64,000 nucleotides of DNA from positions 873,001 to 937,000 of the forward strand of contig NC_068573.1 of the NCBI RefSeq assembly GCF_025698545.1. Reading direction: 5' to 3'. The stretch's first letter is position 1; each line of letters opens with the position of its first letter. Source of the DNA: Gossypium raimondii. Lineage: Eukaryota; Streptophyta; Magnoliopsida; Malvales; Malvaceae. Below are positions 36,801 to 55,675 of the stretch, piece by piece. The notes under the pieces are model-generated. The model made no database searches and was not told the DNA's origin. It worked only from the letters and a program-made list of their open reading frames with translations. The position numbers and the translations under genes were made by a program.

Positions 36801-39800
36801 CAGTGACGTCATGAACTTATTCAGTATGAACTTAAGTAAACTCGATAATGAAAATTCACTAATGACAGATAATTATCAAATTATAAATTATTGCAAAGAC
36901 GCAAAATAGATATAAGTTTTATGAAAATTGTTACAATGTTTATTGACAAGTTTATACAGAAATGGTAAGAAATTTGATATAGTACAATATTCAATACATT
37001 GATCGACATGATGTATCTAATGTGAAGATAATGCTTGATGGAATCAGTTATATGCAAAGTATTTGAATCGATATTGAAGAATGATGATGATAATAGTGAA
37101 ATCTGGATTGAAGTATGAACATCAGTTGCTAACATGTAATTATAACTGGTTGGAAAATTGATGATTGTCAGAAGTAATTAATGTAGTAAGTAAGAATTTA
37201 CTGATAATCAGTCTAGCATAATCAATAATCGAATAACATGATCATAGAATGAAAACATATGTTGAGATAAGAATATGATATGTCCTACAGATTACCAATA
37301 GGTTGTAACGTAACAATTGAAATATATCATGATATCAATGCAAGATTGAAACTTAATAATTTAGTACAATACTTGGATATTTAAGATAGTAGTAAATTAA
37401 GCTCAATTCAAACTTTAGAATACATACTTCAAATTAGAACTTACATATTCAGCGTAGTATCTAGAACTTTGTAATGTGAGAATTTCAATAAATCTATGTA
37501 AGTAACATCTAGCTAGAATTCACTCATATTATGCAATCATACCGAATAGACTTAATGAAATACCCATGTCAAATTTAGAAATCAAATCATTTTAACTATC
37601 GTCTACAATATATATTTAAACTTATGTATCTTTTGTCCGAATGACAATACTTCCATATTAGACCAAGCATTTAAATAATTCATATTGATAATGAATTCTT
37701 ATAACTAATATTTAAAGAATTAAGATTCTAGTTATTCTATTCAACTTAATAACTAGTTCAGATAAAGTGATGTTCAATTAGCAATTACATTACCAACATT
37801 AGTCAAACTTCATTATGCTGATTGACACTTCTATAAACTTGAGTTGAATTAATTCCTAACAAAATTGACGTTAGATTGTTGCAAACATTATTAAATATTA
37901 TGTCAGCAATTGAATCCAACAATTCCCAATCGATACTCACGATTGACTTGAACATATTACAACTCCATTAAGTTTGCAATGTATTAATGACTTAGATTCA
38001 TCTAGAATGTTAATTCCAATGTTATAACACACAGCTGTATACAGTTTAATCAACTAAATTATACCAAATAGACTACATTTTAACTCGTTAAATTCGATAA
38101 TAATTCAATTCTGAATAGTCATCTGAATGATAATATTTCATGCAACCATTTGCAATCATTAATTCAATTAGACACAATGACCATTATCACTATAAGATCA
38201 ATTTTAAGTCACCTGATACTAATATTCTACAATTAATTTTCTCACTTTCACATCGACCATCATTGTCTAAAGTTAATTGAAAGATAATGAATTTCACATT
38301 GATTAATTTACATAGTACGTTAATATACTGAATTTACACACATTTAACAACATCTGAATTAAGAATTTTATCAACTTTTAAGATTTGATTTATATTGTTC
38401 ATAAATTATAAATGATGTACTGAATTTTAGCATTAACTTATATTACATTTCAAGTTTACATATTGACATTAACTCAAAATTAAGATGAAATATTATATTC
38501 GTATTAACTAATTTCGACACTTCTTTTAGTAAATGCAATTTACCATCGATAATATTAATTACAACTTTGCACACAAATTGAATTGATCTATCATTATTCA
38601 GAATACTCATTATTAAACGTTATTATGAATTAGATTAGTACGAATATTTAAAATGTGCATATTACATTGCCAAGTAATTATTATGAAATTGAAGTTCATT
38701 AATGCAATATTATAACATATATTTTAAATTACTTAATTAGTTTAAAATTTACATTTTTAATAGAAATTCTTAGAATCATTAATACTTAAAGCACTTTAAA
38801 TTACTACTGATTTGAGAAATACCATTTTACCGTAATTGAGCAATATAAACTATATGTACTTTATAGCATAACTTTTTACTAGTAATATTACAAATAATCT
38901 TCTATTTAAAATCATCACAGTAATTTAATATTACGAACATTTTGATTTATTTACAATAACTACAAATTTGACTATATATGATATTTGAATTCAATGTATA
39001 ATTAATTTCCATGACCGATTATGTAAATCCTCATTTAGAACTCTAAAATTCTCGAAATTTATGTTCTTCAGAAACTTAAATTGTTTAAAATCTAAGATTC
39101 GATAACTATAATATACTTAAGTTTGTCTTAATAAAGATTAATAAATGATTAGTACATTGTTTTAACATTAGTTGATTCTAGTTTGCTATTACATAATGCT
39201 AATGTTATTAATCTTTCATTGTTGAACGACTTAGAATTCAGTAATAATTCAAATTTCGTATTTTTACGATAATCATTACATTCTCATAATAATGCTTAAT
39301 TAATAGCAATTAAATGATTATGATAGATTCATCATATTTACGTAAATCTTACATTGATTATAATATTGCAAATTTCGTAATAAATATGAGTATACTTGTA
39401 GATATTATCTGAATTCTGCATCTTTTACAATTGTTCCAGATTTGCAATTTCTAGAGTCGTCTTCTTCCAGTATAATTCATCAATGTTTATGATGTACTCG
39501 TAATATAATTTTTACTGTTAAATCATTTAAATTGTATTGTTACTCTGTATATAAATATCTAATTATTTTATTTTGAATATCTTATAAGTACTGTTCTATA
39601 GCAAACAATATAATGTATAATGATTGTATTCTGTTTACTAAGTCATGAAACTCATACCAGACTTGAATACTAGAAATCAACATAATTCTAGAAAATAGAA
39701 TAAAAGTCAAAGTAATCTAATGCAATATAGCATCTTCTAAAGTTGAAGAATGTTAGATCTAATATCCAAAATCTTAAACATTGACTAATGTGAATAGAAA

Positions 39801-42800
39801 TAATTTATTGAATTACATAGAACATAAGGACTAGCATAAGTAGATGCATTATTCAGTACAATTTCATTCATAAGTCTGAAGATTACTTGTAAATTTTGAG
39901 ACGAATCATTTTGATAACTCATCATTTATTTATTAACATAAGTAAATTATGAATTTGATAAGACATAACATTAATTTACATTACTATTGTCAAATGCTGT
40001 ATGAAATATTAAATTAGTTAATGAATTAATTGCAAAGTTACTTACTAAATTTGAATGACTATATTAAATAGAGATGCAATGATTTGTAACATATTGAAAT
40101 ATAATACCGATGAATCTAAATACTAAGTCATGAAGTATCATTACTTGAATTGACTAGACAATTAGAGATTAGATCAAATTTACAATCTAATTATTGTACA
40201 TAATGATAAAAGTGCTAATCATGTATAACATAATTTAAAAATTTGAATTATCACATTGACTTGATCAAGTTTGAACATTGGAATTTAATCGAATTGATGA
40301 AGTTTACTAGTATGCTATATCCATCGTACAGGAAGTAATTCTATCGATCTAAATGTAAGATGATTTGCAAAGTGTAACAGCTAGATCTACAGATGATATC
40401 TTCGATAGTTAGACCTTTAAGTACATGACAAGATCATCATTACACATATGATTTAACTGAATTGTTTTAATTTGCATATAAACTTTAAGATCATAATGCA
40501 ATTAGATAGAATTGGTTAATCTGAAATCAAGTTTAACGATCTTATGAACAGTGATTAAAAGAACTATGTCGAACTTTTACTATCATAACCATTGAAATAA
40601 TGACATATTTATGTAAATTAAACTAATTCAAAATTTGAAACTATATTTAAAATAGGAACATTCACAACTTCATATAGCTAAGTTCACATATTCAAAATTC
40701 ACCATTATGGTTAAGGTTACATTGACAAATGACAGTGCAATTGATTAATAAATCGACAGAAGATTGAACATAAACGTTACTAATACACATGTTAGCAATT
40801 AATCATGATTCAATAACTAATTATGAAGTCAGATATTGAACGACAATTGTTTAAAAGTTTTCGAAGCTGATCTCTAGATAATTGCAACTAGCACATTTGA
40901 TTGTAAATGATTCAAATATAATTAGTTGAAGTATGATTACAATTGTCTTCTTCGTAACAATACAGGTCAGATTGTGAAGATATTGAAAGATCTTTAGATA
41001 TTCGTACATAGCATTGAACTTGAACTAGTTCATCATTTGAAATCTCAAATTCGTTATAACATTTTAGTACATGTAAATTCCGAATGGCTAAGCGAACTTA
41101 TTCTAAGCTATAATAGATACAAGCTATCAATCAGATTAAACATTAGTAATTCACTAATCTAAATGGCTTAAATCTCGTGAATATATCGTACTTACAATCT
41201 ATTTGAATCTCAAATGTACATTTAACTAGTATTCACTTATAACTTTTACGATATATTAGCATTAATTCGAATCATTCATATAACAATTTGAAACAATTTG
41301 ACTTAATTGACATAATTGACATTCAAAATGTCCAAGATTGTAAAACATTTCACTTTCAAACCTTGGAGTAACCATGACATCGACTATTGACTAATTATAA
41401 TCGCTATCAATTATTCCTCATCATATAACCATGATCACAGAATATTAAGAATTATGCAAAATAAATGATTAACAGACATTAATAAGTTATGTAACATTCC
41501 ATCTAATGATCATTCGAAACAATTTATTCGACTTATCGAAAACTGATTCCTCATTATATCCGTTATCAACATTCTTAGTTTAAAAGATCCACTTATTGCA
41601 ACCAATTTTGAACTTCTTAACCATGTCATTCAATAAAGAGATATTAATCATAATATACATGACTTCATGAAGCCGAATTTAAGTAGCATATTTTCAGAAT
41701 AAGTGTATTTTCAATACTATTGAATTTGAATAATTTACTAACGTTGAATTTGAACACTTTAATTAGTGCAACTTAGACGATTACTGTATATGATCCAAAT
41801 TTGAACATCTTTTTTGAAATAGCTGAATTCTAATCTTTGTCCAATACTGTTTAATTCATGTTATGTACAATTAATTGAAAGAAACTTAAATTCTAAGATT
41901 ATCAAATTCTTCAATACAATTTTAGTCTTAACAATAATTGCAAAATTTTGCTTTATAGAATAGTTTCAATGCAATTATGTAACTATTTAACTTACTACTT
42001 AGCTATTGAATACATATGTAAAGGCTAAATAACTTATTCAGATAAAATCTTTACCATTTACATTGTATACATATTAAAATTGATTAGAATATCAATAATA
42101 AAAATTTAACAAATTAATCTTATAAATTTACGACTAAGTAGCATATCAAAGACGCTAAATTATCGAATTAAACATTCTTCAAAGCTTGATTTAATCATTA
42201 AGATTCATATTTAGTTAGAACAAATTAGATTATCACTAATGCTATAATTAATCCATGTTCAATCATTGATAAGATAATTTTGTTATACTGATACAATTTG
42301 AACTATTGATGGTGAATTATGCATTCAAGTCACAATTTCTACATATTACAAATATACCCTTGTAATTCAATTGCAATCTAGGCATTTTACATTACATATT
42401 ACATTCTATAGAGTTCAATGTTGATAGTTAACAATTTAGAATAAGTGAAGCACATAGTATTATTTACGAAGTTTTCGTCAGTGCATAACTTACTATCAAT
42501 ACATAATTGAACAAATTAATGACAATATGAAATTCAGACTTGTTTACATAATCAATGAATTAAATCGAACATATTACATACTTAATTTATAGTTCATATT
42601 ACTTTCAGTAAATATGTTCAATTATTACAAGCGTGATTAATTTAATTTTACGAATGTAATTATTGATTTATAGTTGATTATATGAATAAAAGTTTTCACT
42701 ATTATTTTGAATAACTTAACATTATGTATAAATTACGTGAATCTTAAATTGAAAATACCGGTAATAGTCTATTGAGAGATCACTCATTACTTGTTTCCTA

Positions 42801-44389
42801 AAGAAATTATACGAATTTATAAATTATCTAATAAAGTACTAGATTAGATAAATGAACTATAGAACTTTAACATTGAATACTAAAAATAAATCATTATAAG
42901 ATACAGAGTAGCATACTATGAGAATTTGATCTTTATGAGACATAGTCAATATGTTCACTGGTAAAAGAAATTTGAAATTCATAGTACCTTTAAGATAATA
43001 TTACAGTTTATATCAATTACCAGATTATGAGTTATTTCATGTCTTTAAAACTATAGTAAGCAAATATGTTAAAAATTAACATCGCATATTTACTAAATCT
43101 TGACATTTATGACTTTTAAATTGCAAGTAACAATGGAATTACATATATGCACTTATTTGAACATATTAACAATATATACAATGTTCAATAGATATCTTGG
43201 ACGCTGAATTCAGTATAATTTTACGAATTAAACTTATTAAATTTATGCAAATCATGTTTAATCACTATGAGAATCTAGATACAGAAATCGCAGATAATTA
43301 GAATATTTATAAACTTTAGAATGTAGAATAAACATGTGATTTTGAACATTATTATTAGAAATTAAGATAACATATCAATATTGTACTAACTTGGCAATGC
43401 ATTCGATTAGTGTTATCAAGCTCAGTTTGAAGACGCTGATTAATTTATTCCTAGATCATGTGACTAAAACATTTAACCTATATTCGTTAAATTATGAATT
43501 CAATTAGTTAATGATTCAATGTATCCAATTATTGTCCAAATTAGATAATCTACCAAAGTTCATCTCATTAACGTATTCATCTAAAGTTACTTTAAATTGG
43601 TCATCTAAGTTGAAACTATAATTTCTACAAATTTGCTCAATGTAGCAATTGAATTACATACATTACGACTATGATAATAGACTTATATGAATGTCTAATA
43701 TCAATTCTGATTATTCATCTGTCAATGCAAACTTGAAGAATAGAAATCAACTGAATGATACTTGATAGAACAAATCTCAAATACATGTTAGTTAATTAAG
43801 ACATTACGTACAGTCATACATCATAATCATTTGTTCAAAAATATTGACATATAAGTTTTCAAATTCTCATGTTATTTAATGAAATTTATAAATTTCAATA
43901 TTAATAGAAGAATTAAAGCTTAATATACATCTCTATTAATTTGCATACTTCATGTCACGCATATAAATCAAATGTCACAAGTTACTGAAATTAGCACTTC
44001 AAGGTTCTTGACACTTGATGTCAAGCATATGAAATTAGAACATATTTGAACATCTGATCAAATAGGAAACTATACAGTTAACTGTCTATACATCTATAGA
44101 ACCAATTGAATTGAGCATAAAGATTTTAAGAATTAATAATTTAAAATTCTACACTTAAACGAATAGAACAACATTACAACTAGACTATTAATTACCATTT
44201 ACTTATGAACTAGACAATTGTAAGTTTCACAAGTTTGAATATGATTGCTACATACTAGATACCAATTGGAACATACTATTGATTCCCCAAGTACGATTGA
44301 TTAAGAAATTGAAGACACAAGATCTTAATTCACACTTTCAGATATACATCTATTAGACACTTTGACTCTTGATAATTACAATCTTCTTA
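33886..44389. other. 10.5-kb AT-rich gene-free block interrupting the heparanase array
   Basis: No gene, RNA gene, LTR, terminal inverted repeat, satellite period or transposon protein could be recognised on either strand. The G+C content is about 10-30% line by line. Only two frames above 60 codons occur (34060-34284 and 36881-37135, both minus); neither has a family signature and both fit chance at this composition. Homopolymer runs of seven or more were not seen, whereas they are common elsewhere in the window. CG dinucleotides appear about as often as composition predicts (about 12 in 36541-37140). The left border is the break in unit 4 at 33885. The right border is the start of fifth-unit homology at 44390. 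Possible origins: an unknown element, foreign DNA, filler DNA from break repair, or an assembly fault. Confidence 0.8.
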
Positions 44390-45362
44390 TATGTACACAT
44401 TAAAAGGTTCGTTACAATTTGATTTGAACAAAAAACAGATTAGGAAATTTAATCGTGGTGAAAGCATCATTATCATTTAGTTTTAAAGCTACAGTTTTGC
44501 AGGTGCAACTTCTTCCGTTTTAGTTACGATCGGAATAATGATTCCAACTCATTATTTGGCACGAAAATCTGATTTTAAAACCTCTTTCGTTTCGTCTACC
44601 ATGTAAGTTCCAAAATAAAGGCATGTATTACTGACTTAAGTTTTATGTCTTGTTCCCTAAAATATTAAGTGAAAAACAATGGTTATTTTGTTACAAGGAA
44701 GGCAGTAATTTTAAAATTATTTTAACCAGTAATTATTGCAAGTTTACGAAGTTTGCGAAAATTATAATTTGCAATAATTCGACCTATCATTAATCATGAA
44801 ATAATTGAGACACTTTGTAAATAGTAGCAACTATTTAGAAAATTTTACCTCCGTTAGTGTCTCTGCAAATTTGTAGAGGACGACCTATCTACTCTGCCTC
44901 TAAAAGCCTAAATCTCTTACACGAGTTTTCATAAACTCTTACCTATCGTAAAAGTACTAGTGTAGATAAATGAACTTTCATATCTAACTTTAATTTACTC
45001 GATATTTAAAAATAATATATACTTTTTATTAATTCTCTAGTGTATGGATCTTAATAGAAAGTTTTTTTTTCATTATTTTATGCAGAATAGACGCCACAAT
45101 CTTGTTATAAGAAAACGAATTGTTGGTTTTGAGAATTTCAGTCCAGGCCTACAAAGAACACCTCTTAATGGTGTTGACTTGAATTACCAAGACTAAGCAC
45201 GGCTTATTTTCGTCTACTGTGTAACAATATGTAAAAGAAAATCCTTTTAAAATCTAAAACCTCTCAGATAGTTTACTTTTCTTTTATGAAGCTTTTTTGT
45301 GCCTTTCTTAAACAAATTCAAAACCAATTGGGGACGAACATATGCAGCCCAAGTGCCCATAT
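44390..45362. repeat. Remnant of array unit 5: gene-upstream spacer only
   Basis: Near-identical to 28278-29250 of unit 3 (and to 33089-33885 of unit 4 as far as that goes). It starts at the TATA-like box just upstream of where the fifth gene's exon 1 should be, so the whole coding part of a fifth copy is missing. It ends after GCCCAAGTGCCCATATTT and jumps into intron sequence. Confidence 0.93.
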
Positions 45363-45556
45363 TTTAATTAGTCCGAAATGATTCTTCCTAAATTTTGATC
45401 AAATTTAGTCTCACGCATTTTCACAAACACTCTTAAGAGATTGCTTTTTACAATATTCGAATCGTAATATTTGCAACTTCTTTTTCAATTCACAAATTTT
45501 AAACTACCTTATATGAATTAATGATAGACACATTTAACATTACATAAGATGTCACC
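45363..45556 (-). pseudogene. Diverged fragment of heparanase-like intron 2 (sixth copy relic)
   Basis: Matches the intron between exons 2 and 3 of the array genes (27683-27873 in copy 3), including AATTAGTC(C/T)GAAATGATTC and ACTCTTAAGAGAT, in the same orientation. Similarity looks clearly lower than the near-identity among units 1-4, so it stems from an older duplicate. No exon sequence survives. Confidence 0.8.
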
Positions 45557-46860
45557 ATTTAGTCTAGTTACATTACAGTTTCTTCAAATTTTAGGATATG
45601 TTCGGACCTCATGGTATAATTAGATTAGATGTGTAATGACTACATCTATTTTTATTTACGATGACCTCTAAATCCCTAAATGTGTTTGGTGATATAATGT
45701 AATTACATTATAATTCTTTATATCATATGTGGTTGTGTAAATTATATTTATAGAACTACAAAATTTTCATTTCTAAAAAACAAGAAAATAATTATAAAAT
45801 TATCAATAAAACTTGAGAAAATTTCTATAAACAACAAAACTTAAAATCAAATCATTTTATATAATATGGTAGTATAATAAAATATTTGACAATATATTTA
45901 TTAGCAAAAATTAATAAGGAAAATATTTATTTTACAATTTTATCTAATTACTCTAAATTTCGTATTTGTTGGATTGTTTCTCTTTAAGATTAAGCATATA
46001 CTCATCATTGTCAATTGTGATTTGGTCAAGTATAAATAATTATGAATAAAAATCATGCAATTTAGTTAAAATAATATATAATAAATACTATGTAAATTTT
46101 TAATTATTTAATATGCGAAAATGTATGGAAATTTATCTCTAGAATTATTTAAACTAGATTAGTAATATAATATAATTATATATTAAAATTAAATATATGT
46201 CCTAAAATTAAATGCTATTATTACCAGATAAAAATAACTTTTAAACTTAAGGTAGAGACATGTTTGGAAAGTTATAAAATAATTAGATTTGAGTGTAATT
46301 ATTCAAATTATAATGAAATCTACTAATTGTAAGTGTTACACAAACATGATAGATATGTATACTTATAAACAATTTCATTTAAATCAAATTATTATTAAAC
46401 TTTCATACTTGAAAAGAAAAAGTGTAAACTATAATAGTACTCAAATATTTAATTTTGTGAATCTCATGCGATGGCTTAATAATTAAAGGTGTTCATCGTT
46501 CCAAGTGTGGTCCGAGTGCTATTCGCGTTGGTTGTTTAAGCTTTGTCATGTTATTGTAATTTACCCAAAAAAATATTTAATTTTGTAAATTATTATAAGG
46601 GTTTTTTAACTAAATTATGACAACTATTAGTAAATTTATTTTTATCGCTTAATTATAAAAAATTATATAATAATTATTTAAATAATCAATTTTATCTTTT
46701 TGTTATTACCAAATTATCATAATTTTTTTACTATTGATTAAAACAAAATCAAATAATTCGATAGCTAATTTGTAATTTTTCAGTGGGTAACTCTTAATAT
46801 AGTCCAAAAAGAACCCTTGAGGGGCAATGGCAATCTAGTAAAATCAGAAAAATTCAGTGT
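45557..46860. other. AT-rich intergenic DNA upstream of the aminotransferase gene
   Basis: No gene. The part 45590-46290 could be a MITE: it starts near ATGTTCGGACCTCATGG and has ACATGTTTGGAAAG at about 46259, but I could not establish clear terminal repeats. The rest is A/T-rich with runs, unlike the run-poor 33.9-44.4 kb block. Confidence 0.45.
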
Positions 46861-46868
46861 CAGAAACA

Positions 46869-46901
46869 AATACGTGACCTCCAATTGGCTATTAAAGCAT
46901 T
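46869..46901 (+). promoter_or_regulatory. Putative promoter elements of the AspAT gene (ACGT core, CCAAT, TATA-like)
   Basis: TACGTGAC (46871-46878, ACGT/G-box-like core), CCAATTGG (46881-46888) and TATTAAAG (about 46890-46897) stand close together about 190 bp before the ATG. The spacing suits a plant promoter with a 5' leader of about 150 nt, but there is no transcript evidence. Confidence 0.35.
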
Positions 46902-46940
46902 CTCACGCATTTCAAGGTTGTTACAGCAAATTGCTCAACT

Positions 46941-46960
46941 GGATTGGATTGGATTGGATT
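46941..46960 (+). repeat. GGATT pentamer microsatellite, four units
   Basis: Four perfect GGATT units followed by CGATT. It probably lies in the 5' leader of the aminotransferase mRNA. It is short enough to be length-polymorphic among lines. Confidence 0.8.
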
Positions 46961-47089
46961 CGATTAGCTTCACTCTTTTAATCTTATTTCATTTCATTGA
47001 TATAACCGAGAGAAAATCCTCCGATAACGCCATTGTCGCGCTTTTCTTCACTTTCTGTTTCAACTACGAACTTCTTTGTTGGTGACTAA

Positions 47090-53011
<5,922 letters not shown>

Positions 53012-54643
53012 GGTTAGAATCATAGCTGATATTGATCCTTCAAAAGATTTTTGGTGTGTTTGTAAGGACAATTAAAGGAGCATTGATAGAAGCTGAACTT
53101 AAGGTTTCTGCATTGAATAAATACTATGACTAGAATAGGAAAGAGGTAAAGATTGGATCTGTACCTGATTTGGCCTACAAAGGATGGATAGTTCATTTCC
53201 TTACTAGTTACAACTTTTAATAATTCAAGCAACTCGTATGTATCTTTGCTTGAGAAACAAAACAATGTAACTAATTAATGCCAATTCCGTTCATTTCTCT
53301 ATGGTATGTAGGTTAAAATTACCAGCAACATGATAGAAATTTTGTGTGTAGCCTTTGGGAACTCATGTTTCATAATTTAGATTTGGACTTTTAAAATAGT
53401 GTGAATTTGAAATCTTCAACATATTTTTGGATTTGACAAATCTATGTTTTGTTTTTCGTCAATAATAAATAACTAGATTATAAAATAAACCACTTTAAAG
53501 TCCAGGATAAATATGTCTTAGAATCTTTGTATATTTGCCTTTGGAATTTAAATTGTATGTTAAATTGTTAATGTCGGTAACATTCTTTTGTTATTACCAT
53601 TATTTTGTTTTGTTTTATTACATGTTTTGAGTTTTAAAATGTCAAACCATAGTAAACTTAATTAAATAATGTTAATGGTGAAAATAATTAGAATTTAAAA
53701 AATAATGTTAATATATATAGCTCAATAATGTTACGTTCAAAATCGAACGTTGCTTTGTTAAAATAAAGGCCAAAGTTAATATACCTAACTAATATTGGGT
53801 TCGTGGGGACGGATATTGTGCTCAATGGGAAATCGCTGGTCCTTCTTGAATGGCTATCACAAATCCCTTTAATTCTTTCATTTCTTTTTATGGTTAAGTT
53901 TTTGTTTTGGTTATTTAACTAAAAAAATTATATTTTAGTCATTAAACTATTTGAAAGTTTATTTAAATTATTAGGATAATTTTTTTGAAAGAAAAAAAGT
54001 GTCGTTAAAGAGCTTCAAGCTATGATTCGACGATCGATACGATAGATCAGTACCCATCGATGGGTAGAAGAACATACCTTAGATCCAAGTCAATTTGATG
54101 GTTAGTGTTAGAGATCGAAGATAAAAATTGTTTGAACTTTAGTTCACAAATTTGTAACATCCAAAATTGTTTAATAAAAAAAAATTGAACTGTATAATAG
54201 AAAGGGAAAGAGAGCTTTCGATCGTTGCAAGCAGTGCGAATAGAGAAAGACATATAGTATCGATTTTGACAACCTAGTGACTTAAATAAAAACTTTTTAA
54301 TAGTTACACGACCAAATTGTATAGTTTACCCTTTTTTTTATTTCAAGAGTGTCTTTCCTCAGGCAGTATCTTATTTTTCCAAAGTAGTCTTAAAAAAATT
54401 AGCATGTGTCTTTTTTCAAATATTTATTTTTAATATTTTATTATATCCCTACAAGGAACTTGCCAACCCCCTACATTATGGAATCTAAAAACTTCGTGTA
54501 CCAAATAATTTCCCAAAAAAATAAAATAGCAATTATGTTTTTATTTAGCATTATTTCTTCTTTTTTTCTTAAAAATATTATATAAGTTGAAAATGTTATA
54601 AAGTATTAAAAAATAATACCAACTTCAGTTTTTCATAGTAAAA
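53012..54643. other. 3' flank of AspAT and intergenic DNA
   Basis: The AspAT 3' UTR should occupy the first few hundred bases; no clear polyadenylation signal could be chosen. The part 53880-54320 is bordered by mirrored TTA-rich and AAGT-rich ends, suggesting another fold-back element around a more GC-balanced core with ATCGAT motifs. No gene was found. Confidence 0.45.
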
Positions 54644-55005
54644 TGTTGAGTAATTTTTCATTGTGTCTTATTAAAGGGGATAATCGAATATTTACATACA
54701 TGGTTACTGTTCATGGAATTGGCATTCTTAGTAGACTTTATGCATGTTGGACACATGTACTGTTCTGGGCTGTCTGCTGGACTTCATGGCCCCCCACATG
54801 CGAACTCCTTGGGTATATGCAAACTGGGACCGCGAGCTCCCTTTGCGAACACACCTTGGCATGTGTAAGCTGAGACCGCGAGCTCCCCTTGTTGACTTCT
54901 CACTGTAAAGCTTGCATGCATCCATCTGGTAAGGCCTAGCCGGGTCGCGGGTAGGCGACCCAAAACTTATCTGATTTTCGAGTTGGTGATCATAAGTACA
55001 TAACA
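54644..55005 (-). mobile_element. Left LTR of a Ty3/gypsy element (362 bp)
   Basis: Begins TGTTGAGTAATTTTTC and ends AAGTACATAACA on the plus strand (TG to CA on both strands), matching the right LTR at 60683-61090 in the same orientation. It is preceded by TAAAA; the right LTR is followed by TAAAG, a possible eroded 5-bp target duplication. It has one internal unit fewer of the ~45-bp GAGCTCC/TTGGCATGTG repeat than the right LTR. By gag-pol orientation this is the 3' LTR. Confidence 0.8.
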
Positions 55006-55335
55006 ATCTAGTCCCCCTATTAGGTCTAAGGAGGGTCATAAAGTGGCGTTCTTTAGAGCCATCACTTCGTATTTATACAGCTTGTTGAATACGCAGCGAC
55101 CACCGAAACATGACATTAACTTTGCCACGTGTACAGGTGGATCAAGCCTATCTACATTTGACCATTTGTGCTCCTCGGTTATTTGAATCATCAAAACAAG
55201 GGAAAGAAAAACTTCTTTAAAATAGGGGGTTTTAGAAACCCTAAACTTATAAATTTAACTTTTCTACAAGTAGGCTCGATTGAGGCTTTCTTCAAGGTAA
55301 ATCTTGTTAACTTCCTCGTCTCAGGTTTTAGCTTT
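55006..55335. other. Spacer between two oppositely oriented LTR copies
   Basis: About 330 bp, more GC-balanced than the surroundings and without a gene. It may be part of another LTR (it contains GTCCCCCTATTAGGTC and GCCACGTGTACAGGTGG). Together with the LTR copies on either side it would form the loop of a hairpin with ~350-bp arms. Confidence 0.5.
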
Positions 55336-55675
55336 GTTATGTACTTATGATAACTAACCCAGAAACTAGATAAGGTCCAAATCGCCTACCCGTGACCCAG
55401 CTAGGCCTTATCAGATGGATGCATGAAAGCACAGTGAGAGTCAACAAGGGGAGCTCACGATCTCAGCTCACACATGCCAAGCTGTGCTAGCAAGAGGAGC
55501 CCGCAGTCCCAGTTCTCATATACCCAATGAGTTCTCATATAGGGGGCCATGGAGTCTAGCAAGCAGCCCAAAATAGTACACATGTCTAGCATGCATAGAG
55601 TCTACTAAGAACGTCAATTCCATGAATAGTAACCATGTATATAAATATTTGATTGTCCCCTTTAATGAGACACAA
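55336..55675 (+). mobile_element. Inverted, truncated LTR copy of the same gypsy family
   Basis: Begins TGTTATGTACTTATGATAAC, which is the complement of the LTR end, and runs to CCCCTTTAATGAGACACAAC, where it breaks off about 15-20 bp before the expected ACTCAACA end. It lies opposite in orientation to the flanking LTRs and directly abuts the broken integrase region of the element. Confidence 0.8.

Noticed and set aside
36881-37135. An 84-codon minus frame in the AT-rich block
   Set aside because: Composition is Ile/Ser/Asn-rich as expected from AT-rich DNA, with no motif and no neighbours.
33089-45187. The ~800-bp direct repeats flanking the 10.5-kb block read as LTRs of one giant element
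   Set aside because: They are parts of the heparanase array spacer, also present in units 1-3. They lack TG...CA ends, a primer site and a target duplication.
54728-55039. A 103-codon minus frame in the left LTR, with relatives at 60767-61091
   Set aside because: Lies wholly in LTR sequence and includes the internal repeat; not a conserved protein.
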